NCBI RefSeq assembly: GCF_000516515.1
Contig: NZ_KI911784.1
Coordinates: 2,946,881-3,010,880 of the forward strand
DNA length: 64,000 nucleotides
Direction: 5' to 3'
DNA from: Chloroflexus sp. Y-396-1
GTDB lineage: Bacteria; Chloroflexota; Chloroflexia; Chloroflexales; Chloroflexaceae
Numbering within the stretch: the stretch's first letter is position 1; the number at the start of each line of letters is the position of its first letter. A program made the position numbers and the translations under genes. Positions 1 through 9,052 of the stretch are shown piece after piece. The notes below the pieces were generated by a model. It saw only the letters and a program-made list of their open reading frames with translations. It did no database searches and had not been told where the DNA came from.

Positions 1-1
1 A

Positions 2-421
2 CCTGATTGGGCAGCTATTCCCGGTGAGATAGCACCTGATTTCAGTTATACACTGGCGGATGGTACCCACAAATTGAGTGATTTACGAGGGAAACCGGTT
101 ATCGTCAACTTCTGGGCAAGCTGGTGTCTACCGTGCATCGAAGAGATGCCAACCCTCGATGCAGCACGCCGCACGAATCCTGATCTGGTCATCTTAGCGG
201 TAAACCGTAACGAGTCAACTGAAACGATCAGCGCTTTCGCACCGAAGGTTGGAGTGAGTTTTCCGCTCATCACCGACCGCGACGGTGTTATCGGTGAACG
301 GTACGGGGTCATCAATCTCCCCACCACATTCTTCATCAATCGTGATGGCACAATTGCCGTGCGTCATGTTGGTGCACTGACCGCCGAACGACTGGCCGAA
401 CGACTAGCGGAGGTACGATGA
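2..421 (+). CDS. TlpA/ResA-type thiol-disulfide oxidoreductase (5' end outside window)
   Basis: The reading frame is open from the left edge, so the N-terminus, probably a membrane anchor, lies outside the window. What remains is a thioredoxin fold of TlpA/ResA type: the active site reads FWASWCLPCIEEMP with the redox pair CLPC, and the cis-proline region reads INLPTTFFI. In this family the membrane-anchored, outward-facing protein reduces or oxidises disulfides in exported proteins, often during cytochrome maturation. A TTG at 74 is a possible internal start, but the upstream frame (PGEIAPDFSYTLADG) is the usual TlpA entry strand, so the true start is further left. It overlaps the next gene by 4 bases, which suggests co-translation. 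Confidence 0.85.
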   Translation, partial: PDWAAIPGEIAPDFSYTLADGTHKLSDLRGKPVIVNFWASWCLPCIEEMPTLDAARRTNPDLVILAVNRNESTETISAFAPKVGVSFPLITDRDGVIGERYGVINLPTTFFINRDGTIAVRHVGALTAERLAERLAEVR

Positions 422-1269
422 GCGAGTACACCCCAGACGATATTCTACGCATGGCGCAGGAGCGTATATCTGCGCGTAAGGTAGCGACTAGACGCTCATT
501 ACCGTGGGGGGCGATCTTTCTCGGCAGCTTTAGCGCCTTGTTGTTGGCATTGCTGTTTAGTCCGGGGATGCCGCTGGAATGGAAGATGTACGCAGTAGTG
601 CATGGTATTTGCGCTCAGCAACATAACATCTTTGTCGGCGGACTACAATTTCCACTCTGCGCCAGAAACAGCGGTATTTACCTGAGCTTTATGTTGACAT
701 TTATCTATTTGTACGCGATAGGGCGGGGACGGGCTGGCAAACTTCCTCCATGGCATATCTCGCTCACGCTGTTGGCGTTTGTCGGGATTATGGCCGTTGA
801 TGGATTCAATTCACTCTTGCTCGATTTAGGCTTACCCAACTGGTATCAGCCGGATAATTTCTTACGCACGCTTACCGGCATGGGAATGGGGATTACCATC
901 GCAACAATGCTGCACATTGTGCTCAACAATACCCTGCGTCAAAACGTTGATCCGCAACAACCGGTCTTTTCCCGCTGGTCAGAGTTGCTCGGCATTATCG
1001 CAATAGACTTGTTGGCGCTAGCAGCAATCTACGGTAATCTAGGTATTACGTTCTGGCCACTGGCTTTTCTCGCCTTTTTCGGCATTCTTGGCGTGCTCTA
1101 TCTAGTTTGTTTGCTCTTGACAAGTCTGTTCATGGGTTATGAAGGGAAAGTAACCCATCTGCGGCAACTTGCTCAACCGGCAACGATTGCGCTTATTCCA
1201 ACCCTTTTGATCGCCGGAATGATGTCGTGGCTCCGTTTTTGGATGGAGAGTATGGGACTGGTTATGTGA
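418..1269 (+). CDS. DUF2085 family multi-pass membrane protein
   Basis: A 283-residue membrane protein. It starts with the ATG of an ATGA overlap with the upstream thioredoxin gene. Hydrophobic segments sit near residues 29-50, 88-105, 115-135, 148-172, 190-240 and 255-275. Between the first two lies a cysteine-rich stretch, VHGICAQQHNIFVGG followed by FPLCARNSGIYLS, which matches the hallmark of DUF2085 (His, paired Cys, 'CAR..GIY'). The function of this family is unknown; the conserved cysteines suggest metal or redox chemistry. The overlapping TlpA-like gene makes a thiol-related role plausible, but this is inference. The protein is longer than the short DUF2085 proteins because of extra C-terminal membrane helices. 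Confidence 0.7.
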   Translation: MSEYTPDDILRMAQERISARKVATRRSLPWGAIFLGSFSALLLALLFSPGMPLEWKMYAVVHGICAQQHNIFVGGLQFPLCARNSGIYLSFMLTFIYLYAIGRGRAGKLPPWHISLTLLAFVGIMAVDGFNSLLLDLGLPNWYQPDNFLRTLTGMGMGITIATMLHIVLNNTLRQNVDPQQPVFSRWSELLGIIAIDLLALAAIYGNLGITFWPLAFLAFFGILGVLYLVCLLLTSLFMGYEGKVTHLRQLAQPATIALIPTLLIAGMMSWLRFWMESMGLVM

Positions 1270-1308
1270 TAGTGTTGGCATCGAGCTGCAACTTTGTTCT
1301 GTTATCCG

Positions 1309-1749
1309 CTAGATGTAGTACATGACCGCGCCATCCCTGCTCCGTTTGCGTTGACAGAGATCATCAAGGGTGATTGCGGCTAACCGGCGCTCAACGGTCG
1401 TTCGTAACTCACTCCAGACCTCATCGATAACCATACGATCAACCGGCTCTGTGGGTTGGAGATCGTCACGACCGCCTTCAGTAGGTAAGATCGGGCCTTC
1501 CAGAACCGTCAGCACTTCTAGCAGCGTGATCGTTTCGGGTGAACGAGCAAGGAGATGACCACCCTGTGGCCCGCGCAGGCTTTCGACTAACCCGGCTCGC
1601 CGTAAGGTGATCAGCAATTGATTGAGATAGTTGACCGGAATACCCTGACGGCTAGCGATGGCTTCGCTCTGGATCGGCCCTTCGCCGTAGTGCTGTGCGA
1701 GATCAAACAGCGCTCGCAGTCCATAATCACCTTTGCTTGAGATGCGCAT
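1309..1749 (-). CDS. Rrf2 family transcriptional regulator without Fe-S cysteines
   Basis: Start chosen at the ATG at 1749 (MRISSKGDYGLRAL), which has a GGAGGT at 5-base spacing; an in-frame ATG 12 bases upstream would place that sequence inside the gene. The 146-residue protein has the Rrf2 winged helix: MRISSKGDYGLRALFDLA, then the helix-turn-helix region (IPVNYLNQLLITLRRAGLV) and the wing (SLRGPQGGHLLARSP). The three-cysteine cluster that binds iron-sulfur in IscR/NsrR is absent; only one cysteine is present, near the C-terminus (DDLCQRK). It therefore resembles CymR-like members that sense through another protein or ligand. Its target is unknown. It converges on the DUF2085 gene and points away from fadN. 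Confidence 0.85.
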   Translation of the reverse strand: MRISSKGDYGLRALFDLAQHYGEGPIQSEAIASRQGIPVNYLNQLLITLRRAGLVESLRGPQGGHLLARSPETITLLEVLTVLEGPILPTEGGRDDLQPTEPVDRMVIDEVWSELRTTVERRLAAITLDDLCQRKRSRDGAVMYYI

Positions 1750-2157
1750 CTTTACCTCCAATAGTCAAGTGGATTACTCAACAATTGTAGCAATAAGCGG
1801 GTAGAGCGTCAATGTACCATGTGCTCGGATCAAAAACTAGAGAAGTGAGAGGAAGCGGCTGTAAAAAGTGAGGTATCCGGTTGAGTACCGCTCACTCACG
1901 ATAATGCTTCTGCCCACCGCAAGAAGTGCTGCATAGCGTATGTGCGGTTCATCGGCATAGCGGAGACGAAGGCAAACCGGTCACATTGCTTCGCACTTCC
2001 CAACAAAAAGGAACTTGTGGTATGATAGAAGCATTCCATGACGCAGTGCGTCTAAGGGTTTTGTCGGAACCACCTAGAGAACCCGACTTGTGCGTCGATC
2101 CGTGTATGGCACGTTTGCCTGGATAACGTGCCGTATCGAATGGTCAAGGAGGACCCA
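1750..2157. other. Intergenic region between rrf2 and fadN
   Basis: No convincing gene. It carries the divergent control region of the Rrf2 gene and fadN, including an extended -10 candidate at 2018-2026. A short open frame here has no recognisable protein character. Confidence 0.5.
2018..2026 (+). promoter_or_regulatory. Candidate extended -10 promoter of fadN
   Basis: TGG followed by TATGAT forms an extended -10 box about 130 bases before the fadN start. No good -35 hexamer is seen at 17 bases, so this is only a candidate. Confidence 0.3.
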
Positions 2158-4578
2158 ATGACCTACCAGATCAAGCGCGTTGGCGTAATTGGCGCCGGTA
2201 CCATGGGTGCGGCAATTGCTGCACTGGTGGCCGGCACCGGTATCCCGGTCGTATTGCTCGATGTTCCCCCAACGTCACTCACCGCCGAAGAAGAAGCCAA
2301 AGGGCTGACCCTCGATCACCCACAGGTTCGCAATCGGATTGTGCAACAAGGGTTTGAGCGCATGCGCAAGGCTCGTCCATCCAATCTGTACAGCGAGCGG
2401 AGCGCCGAACTTATCACGTTAGGTAATACCGAGGACGATTTTCATCGGTTGGCCGAATGTGACTGGATCGTTGAAGCGATTGTCGAGCAGATCGGCCCCA
2501 AACAAGCCCTCATGGCCCGTCTCGAAACGATACGCAAACCAACCGCTATTGTCACCACAAACACCTCTGGTATTCCTATCCGTATCATTGCAGAAGGACG
2601 CAGCGAAGCATTTCGCCGCCACTTCTTCGGGAGCCACTTCTTCAATCCTCCGCGCTACCTGCGCTTGCTCGAAATCATTCCCAGTGATGATGCCGACCCG
2701 GTCGTCGTAGCCGCTTTCCGCCGGTTTGCCGAAGAACGTCTGGGCAAAGGGGTGGTCATGTGCAAAGATCGTCCTAACTTTATCGGCAACCGAATCTTTG
2801 TATATGCCGGGCAGGTCCTGCTCAATTACACCATACAGCACGGTTATCAGGTAGAAGAGGTCGATGCGCTCACCGGCCCACTTATTGGGCGCCCCAACAC
2901 TGCCACCTTCCGATTACTCGACCAGGTCGGCATTGACGTAATGGCCTACGTTGCCGGTAATCTGTACGAGGCCATTCCCGATGACGAGAGTCGTGAAGTT
3001 TACCGCCAGAACGATCTCACCCAAAAACTGGTGGCAGCAGGGAAATTGGGGAAGAAAGTCGGACAAGGCTTTTACAAAGAAGTGAAGCGTGATGGCAAGC
3101 GTGAATTCTGGCCGCTTGATCTACAGACCCTCGAGTATGTACCACCGCAAGGAACTGCAAGTGTTGATGAATTGGTAACAGCAGCCCGCAAAATCAAATC
3201 ACTCCCTGAACGGCTGCGTTATATCCTCGGTCAGGCTGAAGAAGGCGATCGCGGGGCCAAACTGGTAGCGGCAGCGATCTATCCGATGATGGCCTATGCT
3301 GCACGTCGGCTGCCTGAAATTGCCGATAGCGTCGCCGATGTCGATAACGCGATGCGTTGGGGGTTTGCCCACGAACAAGGGCCATTCCAGCTCTGGCAGG
3401 CGATGGGTATCGCCGAAACGGCCAACCGTATGCGTGCGTTTGGCGAGAGCCTTCCAGCCTGGGTCGATCAACTGATTGCTGCTGAGGGCAAGTTCTACGG
3501 CGAAGTGAACGGAACACCGGCAGCGTACAATGTTGCTACCGGCAAGCTCGAACCGATTGCTCGTGATCCAAGAGCGATTGATCTGGCTGCGTTGAAAGCT
3601 GCTGGACATGAAGTGCACGGCAACGAAAGCGCCAGTGTCATCGATCTCGGTGATGGTGTGCTGTGTTTCGAGTTGCACTCGAAGGCGAATACGATCGGTG
3701 GTCAAGTCATCGAGATGTTGATTAAGGCTCTCGATGAGTTGGAGCAAGGGCCATGGGTCGGGATGGTCGTCGGCAATCAGGGGCCTCGTTTCTCTGCCGG
3801 TCTTGATCTCAATGATGTTGGCGCTGCTGTCATGACCGGCGCCTGGGACGATATTGATGAGTACGCAGCATTGGTACAACAGACGTTCCGTCGCATGCGT
3901 GATAGCGCCAAACCGATTGTGAGTGCACCGTTTGGACAGACGCTAGGCGGTGGTGTTGAGCTTGCGATGCACAGCTCGGCTTCAGTTGCTGCTGCTGAAA
4001 CCTATATGGGCTTTGTCGAATTCGGAGTGGGTGTTATTCCGGCATGGGGTGGCTGTACCGAGATGAATCGACGGTTTATCGCAGCAGCCGTCCGAAACGG
4101 TGGCGACCCGCTCAAGGCTTTCCAGCATGTTTTTGAGACGATTGCGCTGGCAAAAGTTGCCACCAGTGCTCACGAAGCGAAAGAATTGGGTCTGCTCCGT
4201 CCGACCGATCGCATCGTCTTTAATCCAGATTATCTGATCGGCGAAGCCAAACGTGAGGTCTTGCGTCTGGTTGCAGAAGGGTATACACCAGCTATCACTG
4301 CCAAACCGTGCTACGCTCTTGGTCGCGATGGATTGGCAGCGGCACGCATTGCAATTTACCAGATGCGCGAAGGCGGTTTTGCCACGCCATACGATGCGGT
4401 GATCGCCGAAAAGCTTGCCTATGTGTTGTGCGGCGGTGAACTAACGAGTCCGCAGTGGGTCAATGATGTTTACCTGCATGCGCTGGAACGGGCAATGGTG
4501 CTCGAACTCCTGAAGGACCCACGGACACAGGCGCGTGCTCGTCATATGCTCGAACACGGTAAACCGCTACGGAATTAA
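2158..4578 (+). CDS. fadN: 3-hydroxyacyl-CoA dehydrogenase / enoyl-CoA hydratase fusion (FadN-like)
   Basis: Start taken at the ATG at 2158 because AAGGAGG (2146-2152) sits 5 bases before it; an upstream GTG lacks such a site. The 806-residue enzyme opens with an NAD-binding Rossmann motif (GAGTMG, residues 12-17). The 3-hydroxyacyl-CoA dehydrogenase C-terminal domain follows (KDRPNFIGNRIF), and a crotonase domain fills the last third (RFSAGLDLND; glutamates in GGGVELAMHS and FVEFGVG, the positions of the catalytic pair). Dehydrogenase first and hydratase last is the order in Bacillus FadN and the reverse of E. coli FadB. It should catalyse hydration and oxidation steps of beta-oxidation or of acyl-CoA interconversion. 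The thiolase follows 115 bases downstream, as in fadN-fadA operons. Confidence 0.88.
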   Translation: MTYQIKRVGVIGAGTMGAAIAALVAGTGIPVVLLDVPPTSLTAEEEAKGLTLDHPQVRNRIVQQGFERMRKARPSNLYSERSAELITLGNTEDDFHRLAECDWIVEAIVEQIGPKQALMARLETIRKPTAIVTTNTSGIPIRIIAEGRSEAFRRHFFGSHFFNPPRYLRLLEIIPSDDADPVVVAAFRRFAEERLGKGVVMCKDRPNFIGNRIFVYAGQVLLNYTIQHGYQVEEVDALTGPLIGRPNTATFRLLDQVGIDVMAYVAGNLYEAIPDDESREVYRQNDLTQKLVAAGKLGKKVGQGFYKEVKRDGKREFWPLDLQTLEYVPPQGTASVDELVTAARKIKSLPERLRYILGQAEEGDRGAKLVAAAIYPMMAYAARRLPEIADSVADVDNAMRWGFAHEQGPFQLWQAMGIAETANRMRAFGESLPAWVDQLIAAEGKFYGEVNGTPAAYNVATGKLEPIARDPRAIDLAALKAAGHEVHGNESASVIDLGDGVLCFELHSKANTIGGQVIEMLIKALDELEQGPWVGMVVGNQGPRFSAGLDLNDVGAAVMTGAWDDIDEYAALVQQTFRRMRDSAKPIVSAPFGQTLGGGVELAMHSSASVAAAETYMGFVEFGVGVIPAWGGCTEMNRRFIAAAVRNGGDPLKAFQHVFETIALAKVATSAHEAKELGLLRPTDRIVFNPDYLIGEAKREVLRLVAEGYTPAITAKPCYALGRDGLAAARIAIYQMREGGFATPYDAVIAEKLAYVLCGGELTSPQWVNDVYLHALERAMVLELLKDPRTQARARHMLEHGKPLRN

Positions 4579-4693
4579 ACACCATCGAACAACTGTCATC
4601 GAAGGGTAAGGGACGATTGTACGCTCCGCGGTGCAGCGCGGGGCCGGTGGTTAGCATCATAGCAGCGCTCACGATAAACGAAGGAGTATCACA

Positions 4694-5872
4694 ATGCGTG
4701 AGGCAGTCATTGTTTCTGGAGTACGGACAGCCGTCGGGAAAGCCGGTCGTGGTGCATTGCGTACCGTTCGGCCCGATGATCTGGCAGCAATTGTGGTGAA
4801 GGCGGTCATCGAACGGGCCGCAATCGATCCGGCACTGGTAGAAGACGTGATCATGGGCTGTGCAATGCCTGAAGGTGAGCAGGGCTTGAATGTCGCTCGC
4901 ATCGCCGCTCAGCGTGCCGGTCTTCCCGATAGTGTATGTGGAGTAACGGTCAACCGCTTCTGTGCATCCGGGTTACAAACTATTGCAATGGCCGCTTATC
5001 AGATCATGTCAGGCCAGAGCGAGGTCGTTGTCGCAGGTGGTACCGAGAGTATGAGTATGGTCCCCATGAGCGGGAATAAGTTTTCGCCCAACCCTTATCT
5101 AGCCCAACACGATCCGGCAGTCTATCTGAGCATGGGTCTCACGGCAGAAAAGGTGGCCCAACGCTTTGAAATTGACCGCGCCGAGCAGGATGCCTTTGCC
5201 CTGCGTTCTCACCAGCGGGCACTGGCTGCGCAAGCCGCAGGCCTGTTCGACCGCAGTATCGTGCCGGTTGAAGTTGAACAGGTAGAGATTGGTCCAGACG
5301 GTCGGCCCCAACGACGAGTTCAGGTATTTGATCGCGACGAAGGGCCGCGCGCCGATACGTCGATGGAAGCACTGGCGAAGTTGAAACCGGTCTTTGCCGC
5401 AGAGGGAACAGTCACTGCTGGTAATTCTTCACAGATGAGTGACGGCGCGGCAGCCGTTGTCGTGATGAGCGCCGAGCGGGCTGCCGAATTGGGATTGAAG
5501 CCTCGCGCACGCTTTGTCAGTTTTGCAGTCGGTGGGGTCGAACCGGAAGTGATGGGTATCGGGCCGGTCGTCGCCATCCCCAAGGCGCTGAAACTGGCAG
5601 GCCTCAACCTTGCCGATATTGATCTGATCGAACTAAACGAAGCCTTTGCCGCCCAATCCATCGCCGTTATTCGCCGACTCGAACTCGACGAAGAACGGGT
5701 TAACGTTAACGGCGGAGCAATTGCCCTCGGTCATCCGCTTGGTTGTACTGGCGCTAAATTAACGGTACAACTCCTCGATGAACTCGAGCGCCGCGGTGGT
5801 CGGTACGGTATGGTAACAATGTGTATTGGCGGTGGGATGGGCGCAGCCGGCATTTTTGAGCGGATCAGCTAA
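4694..5872 (+). CDS. fadA: Acetyl-CoA acyltransferase (thiolase)
   Basis: A 392-residue thiolase of normal length. The nucleophile cysteine is Cys90 in [10 protein letters not shown], the catalytic histidine is about residue 347 in [12 protein letters not shown], and the second cysteine is about residue 377 in [11 protein letters not shown], so all three catalytic elements are intact. The start ATG is preceded by GAAGGAG at good spacing. It cleaves 3-ketoacyl-CoA with CoA to acetyl-CoA and a shortened acyl-CoA, or runs in the condensing direction. Its position just after the FadN-like fusion supports the degradative role. An acetoacetyl-CoA-specific enzyme cannot be excluded from sequence alone. 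Confidence 0.92.
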   Translation: MREAVIVSGVRTAVGKAGRGALRTVRPDDLAAIVVKAVIERAAIDPALVEDVIMGCAMPEGEQGLNVARIAAQRAGLPDSVCGVTVNRFCASGLQTIAMAAYQIMSGQSEVVVAGGTESMSMVPMSGNKFSPNPYLAQHDPAVYLSMGLTAEKVAQRFEIDRAEQDAFALRSHQRALAAQAAGLFDRSIVPVEVEQVEIGPDGRPQRRVQVFDRDEGPRADTSMEALAKLKPVFAAEGTVTAGNSSQMSDGAAAVVVMSAERAAELGLKPRARFVSFAVGGVEPEVMGIGPVVAIPKALKLAGLNLADIDLIELNEAFAAQSIAVIRRLELDEERVNVNGGAIALGHPLGCTGAKLTVQLLDELERRGGRYGMVTMCIGGGMGAAGIFERIS

Positions 5873-6183
5873 GTGCGCCTTGATCCATCTGAATTGCCAG
5901 GCTATGTCTGCGAGCACATCCGCTAGACAGTCGCGGAATAGAACCTTTCAAGGCTTTTCCTGCCGAACAGTGTCAGCAACGGGAAGAGGAGGGAGGAGGC
6001 GCAACGGGCGTCCTTCCCTCCCGACCTCAATCTCCCCTTTCCTCTCCACCAAGACGAGAGGAATGGCATGAGGAAGAAGTTGCGAGGCACTTAGACAGCG
6101 AAAAGAGCAGCAAGCGGATCGCCGCTGACGCATGTCACGCATGGGTCAGGTAATAAAAGCCGACCCATCTGAATGCCTGGGAG

Positions 6184-6202
6184 CGCGGGCCGCTGGCCCG
6201 CG
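6184..6202. repeat. Dispersed GC palindrome, family B
   Basis: CGCGGGCC-gct-GGCCCGCG, a perfect 8-base-pair stem with a 3-base loop. Related elements (core GCGGGCC-nnn-GGCCCGC followed by GTACC or GCACC) occur near 35709, 47623, 47706 and 49893. Confidence 0.75.
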
Positions 6203-6457
6203 TTTGTGGTACGTAGAACCACCATTACCTGGCGCATTCGTACCCTGTCATCTTTAAGAGCGTGATCAAAACCCTGGACGGTTGATGTGGTTCTACATTC
6301 TACAATGGTATTCCAAACGATAGGTACCGGATCGTTACTGGTGAGAACCGTTAGTAGGTAGGGCATGCGTCGCCCCTCCGCAATGGCAGGGGTGGTTAAC
6401 GTGTTCCGTACCCGTGCTGCTGAGCACGCCTGGTGCGCCCTCACTTCCCCCTGGCCC

Positions 6458-6486
6458 CCTTCCTCTTCCACACGGGGAGAGGAAGG
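6458..6486. repeat. Pyrimidine/purine hairpin
   Basis: CCTTCCTCT pairs with AGAGGAAGG across an 11-base loop. Similar pyrimidine/purine arms are visible near 6040, 24670, 35440 and 47420, suggesting another dispersed element. Confidence 0.5.
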
Positions 6487-6898
6487 AGGGACGTGGGGGG
6501 TTGGCGAGAAAGAATGTTGGCTCGCTCACGCAATGGTCGGATATGCACGGTACGAGCCTCGTGCAAAATCCGGGTTTTTGATCAGGCTCCAAGACCGCTT
6601 GCCTGCGGCATCCCCAAGCCTCCCCCTTGCGAGGCGGGCAAAACCTGCCCCTCTCTTCGCCATCACCATAACCGGCCAGGAAAAAACGATAAAAACCCTT
6701 GCAATTCCTATTGGTTATCGTGCTGTAACCCGTCCGTATATGATAAACTCTTGAAATCACCGGTCGATCAGCTATTCTTTCCGTGAAGTGACACATGTAT
6801 TCCTTTTGTAGCAATATATCAGGCCGTTTGGTCAGATGATCTACGGTATACTAACGACAGCAGCGTGTTGTCATATGCTGTCGGCAAGGAGTGAGGTC

Positions 6899-9052
6899 AT
6901 GGCGCACGATACCCAAAATACGACGACGGAGTCGGCAGCTCCTCCACGCTTGTTTGATATGTTTGCCCCGGCAACATACGCTGAGTGGCGAGCAGCAGCA
7001 GAAAAGACCTTAAAGGGCGTACCGTTCGAGAAGCGTCTGATTACGAAGACCTACGAGCAGATTCTGCTCCAGCCGATCTATAATGCCGAAGATATTGCCG
7101 ATCTTCCGCATCTTACGTCACTTCCTGGCTTTGCGCCTTTTGTGCGCGATACCCGCACGTTGGGGCCGGTCTGTGAACGTTGGCAGGTGGCGCAGGAATT
7201 ACCATACCCTACCGCAACCGAAGTAAATCAAGCAGCGCATGCCGATCTCCCGCGTGGTCTGACGACGCTTAATGTACCGCTCGACCAGGCGACACGGCAG
7301 GGGATCGATCCTGATGTCGCCGCACCTAGCCACGTTGGCGCAGGTGGTCTTTCACTCGCCACGCTTGATGACGCCAGACGGCTGTGCGATCAGCTCGATC
7401 TCGATCATCTGCCACTACTGATCCATGCTGGTTCACAAGTCTTACCGGTTGCAGGATTACTGCTGGCTGTCGCCGAAGAGCGTGGACTGACTCCTGCACG
7501 GTGGCAGGGCACACTTGGCGCCGATCCGCTCGGTGCGCTGGCAGCCGATGGCTCATTGCCCGCATCACTCGAACGCTGTTACGACGGGTTGGTTGAATGG
7601 ACACGGTGGGCATTGATCCATGCGCCCCGACTACGCACTATCATTGTTAGTACGCACGTATACCATAACAGCGGTGCCAATGTGGTGCAAGAACTGGGAT
7701 GCGCGCTAGCGACAGGCGTTGCTTATTTGCGGGCAATGCAAGAGCGAGGTTTGACGGTCAATGATGTTGCACCACGGATGCAGTTTGCGTTCTCGATTGG
7801 ATCGCAGTTCTTTCTCGAAGTTGCCCGATTACGAGCAGCCCGTATGCTTTGGGCACGGATCGTTGCTGCTTTCGATGGCAATGAGGTAGCCCAACGCATG
7901 AATATCCACGCACGGACTTCAGCTTGGAGTAAAACACGGTATGATGTATACAACAACATGCTCCGTGCAACTGGTGAGGCTATGGCTGCCGTGATGGGAG
8001 GAGTCCAAAGCCTGCATATCAGCCACTTCGATGAGGCTTGGGGCTTGCCAGACGAATTCTCGCGCCGAATTGCCCGTAACCTACACATCATTCTGCAAGA
8101 GGAATGTAACTTCTTCCGCCTGATCGATCCACCCGGTGGTTCGTGGGCCATTGAGAAACTTACCGACGAGATTGCAGCTAAAGCCTGGGCGTTTTTCCAG
8201 GAGATCGAACGGCAAGGTGGCATGGCAGCCTCATTACAGGCCGGGAAACCTCAAGAAGCGATTGCGGCGACGCGGAATGAACGTTTCACTGCCATTGCTC
8301 ATCGGCGCGAGGTGATCGTCGGAGTGAACATGTATCCTGATCTTCAGGAAAAACTCCCGGATATTCGCCAGATCGATCATCTTCAGTTACATACGGCCCG
8401 CGCCGTAGATCTACGCCACGCACGCGAGATTCGCGATGCCAATGCCTGTCAAACCGCCTTGACCGAACTTGCACAGCAACGCACGGTTGCCGCTGTCCTG
8501 GCAGCAGTACGGGCAGGAGCAACTCTGGGTGAGCTGAGCTGTGCGCTGGCCGCAGCCGACACGGCTGCACCGCAGGTCGAACCACTTCCAGCGCATCGGG
8601 CCGCCGAACAATTTGAAGCCTTACGAGCAACTGCCGATGCTTACACTGCCCGTACCGGTCAGCGACCAGCCGTTTTCCTCGCCAATATGGGGCCGATCAG
8701 CCAACATAAGGCTCGCGCCGACTTCGCCACCGGCTTTTTCAACGCTGGTGGTTTCGCGGTAATCGGCAATGATGGTTTCGCCGGTGTTGAGGAAGCAGCA
8801 GCGGCTGCGCTGGCATCTGGTGCCGGGATCGTAACAATCTGTTCGACAGATGAAACCTATCCCGATATTGTGCCGGCACTCACCCACGCTATCAAATCGC
8901 AAAGTCCAACCACAACGGTAGTGCTGGCGGGCTACCCCACCGATCTGATCGATATGTATCGTGCTGCCGGAGTTGATGAATTTATCCACCTGCGTGCTAA
9001 CTGCTACGAGATTCTGGCTCGGCTGCAACACTTGAAAGGAGTGGTCGCGTGA
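6899..9052 (+). CDS. mutA: Methylmalonyl-CoA mutase, small subunit
   Basis: Start chosen at the ATG at 6899 (MAHDTQN) with AAGGAG at 6886-6891; an in-frame ATG 63 bases upstream lacks this site. The 717-residue protein has the mutase barrel (for example [20 protein letters not shown] and [20 protein letters not shown]) and a C-terminal flavodoxin-like domain. That domain lacks the cobalamin DxHxxG motif; the equivalent stretch reads [15 protein letters not shown]. Loss of B12 binding is normal for the non-catalytic subunit of the heterodimer. It pairs with the large subunit encoded next, overlapping by 4 bases (GTGA). The enzyme interconverts methylmalonyl-CoA and succinyl-CoA, a step of the 3-hydroxypropionate bicycle and of propionate metabolism. 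Confidence 0.92.
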   Translation: MAHDTQNTTTESAAPPRLFDMFAPATYAEWRAAAEKTLKGVPFEKRLITKTYEQILLQPIYNAEDIADLPHLTSLPGFAPFVRDTRTLGPVCERWQVAQELPYPTATEVNQAAHADLPRGLTTLNVPLDQATRQGIDPDVAAPSHVGAGGLSLATLDDARRLCDQLDLDHLPLLIHAGSQVLPVAGLLLAVAEERGLTPARWQGTLGADPLGALAADGSLPASLERCYDGLVEWTRWALIHAPRLRTIIVSTHVYHNSGANVVQELGCALATGVAYLRAMQERGLTVNDVAPRMQFAFSIGSQFFLEVARLRAARMLWARIVAAFDGNEVAQRMNIHARTSAWSKTRYDVYNNMLRATGEAMAAVMGGVQSLHISHFDEAWGLPDEFSRRIARNLHIILQEECNFFRLIDPPGGSWAIEKLTDEIAAKAWAFFQEIERQGGMAASLQAGKPQEAIAATRNERFTAIAHRREVIVGVNMYPDLQEKLPDIRQIDHLQLHTARAVDLRHAREIRDANACQTALTELAQQRTVAAVLAAVRAGATLGELSCALAAADTAAPQVEPLPAHRAAEQFEALRATADAYTARTGQRPAVFLANMGPISQHKARADFATGFFNAGGFAVIGNDGFAGVEEAAAAALASGAGIVTICSTDETYPDIVPALTHAIKSQSPTTTVVLAGYPTDLIDMYRAAGVDEFIHLRANCYEILARLQHLKGVVA

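Larger units (their letters stand above)
5873..6898. other. Long intergenic region with repeat hairpins before mutA
   Basis: About 1 kb without a credible gene. It holds a perfect GC palindrome (6184-6202), a pyrimidine/purine hairpin (6458-6486) and AT-rich DNA near 6680-6850 that probably contains the mutA promoter. Open frames here lack protein-like composition and are broken by the repeats. Confidence 0.6.

Noticed and set aside
1926-2126. Short open frame before fadN
   Set aside because: No family features and it crosses the candidate promoter of fadN; more likely control DNA.
6365-6814. Several overlapping open frames on both strands before mutA
   Set aside because: They run through pyrimidine/purine and GC repeats, have repeat-driven composition and no ribosome-binding site.
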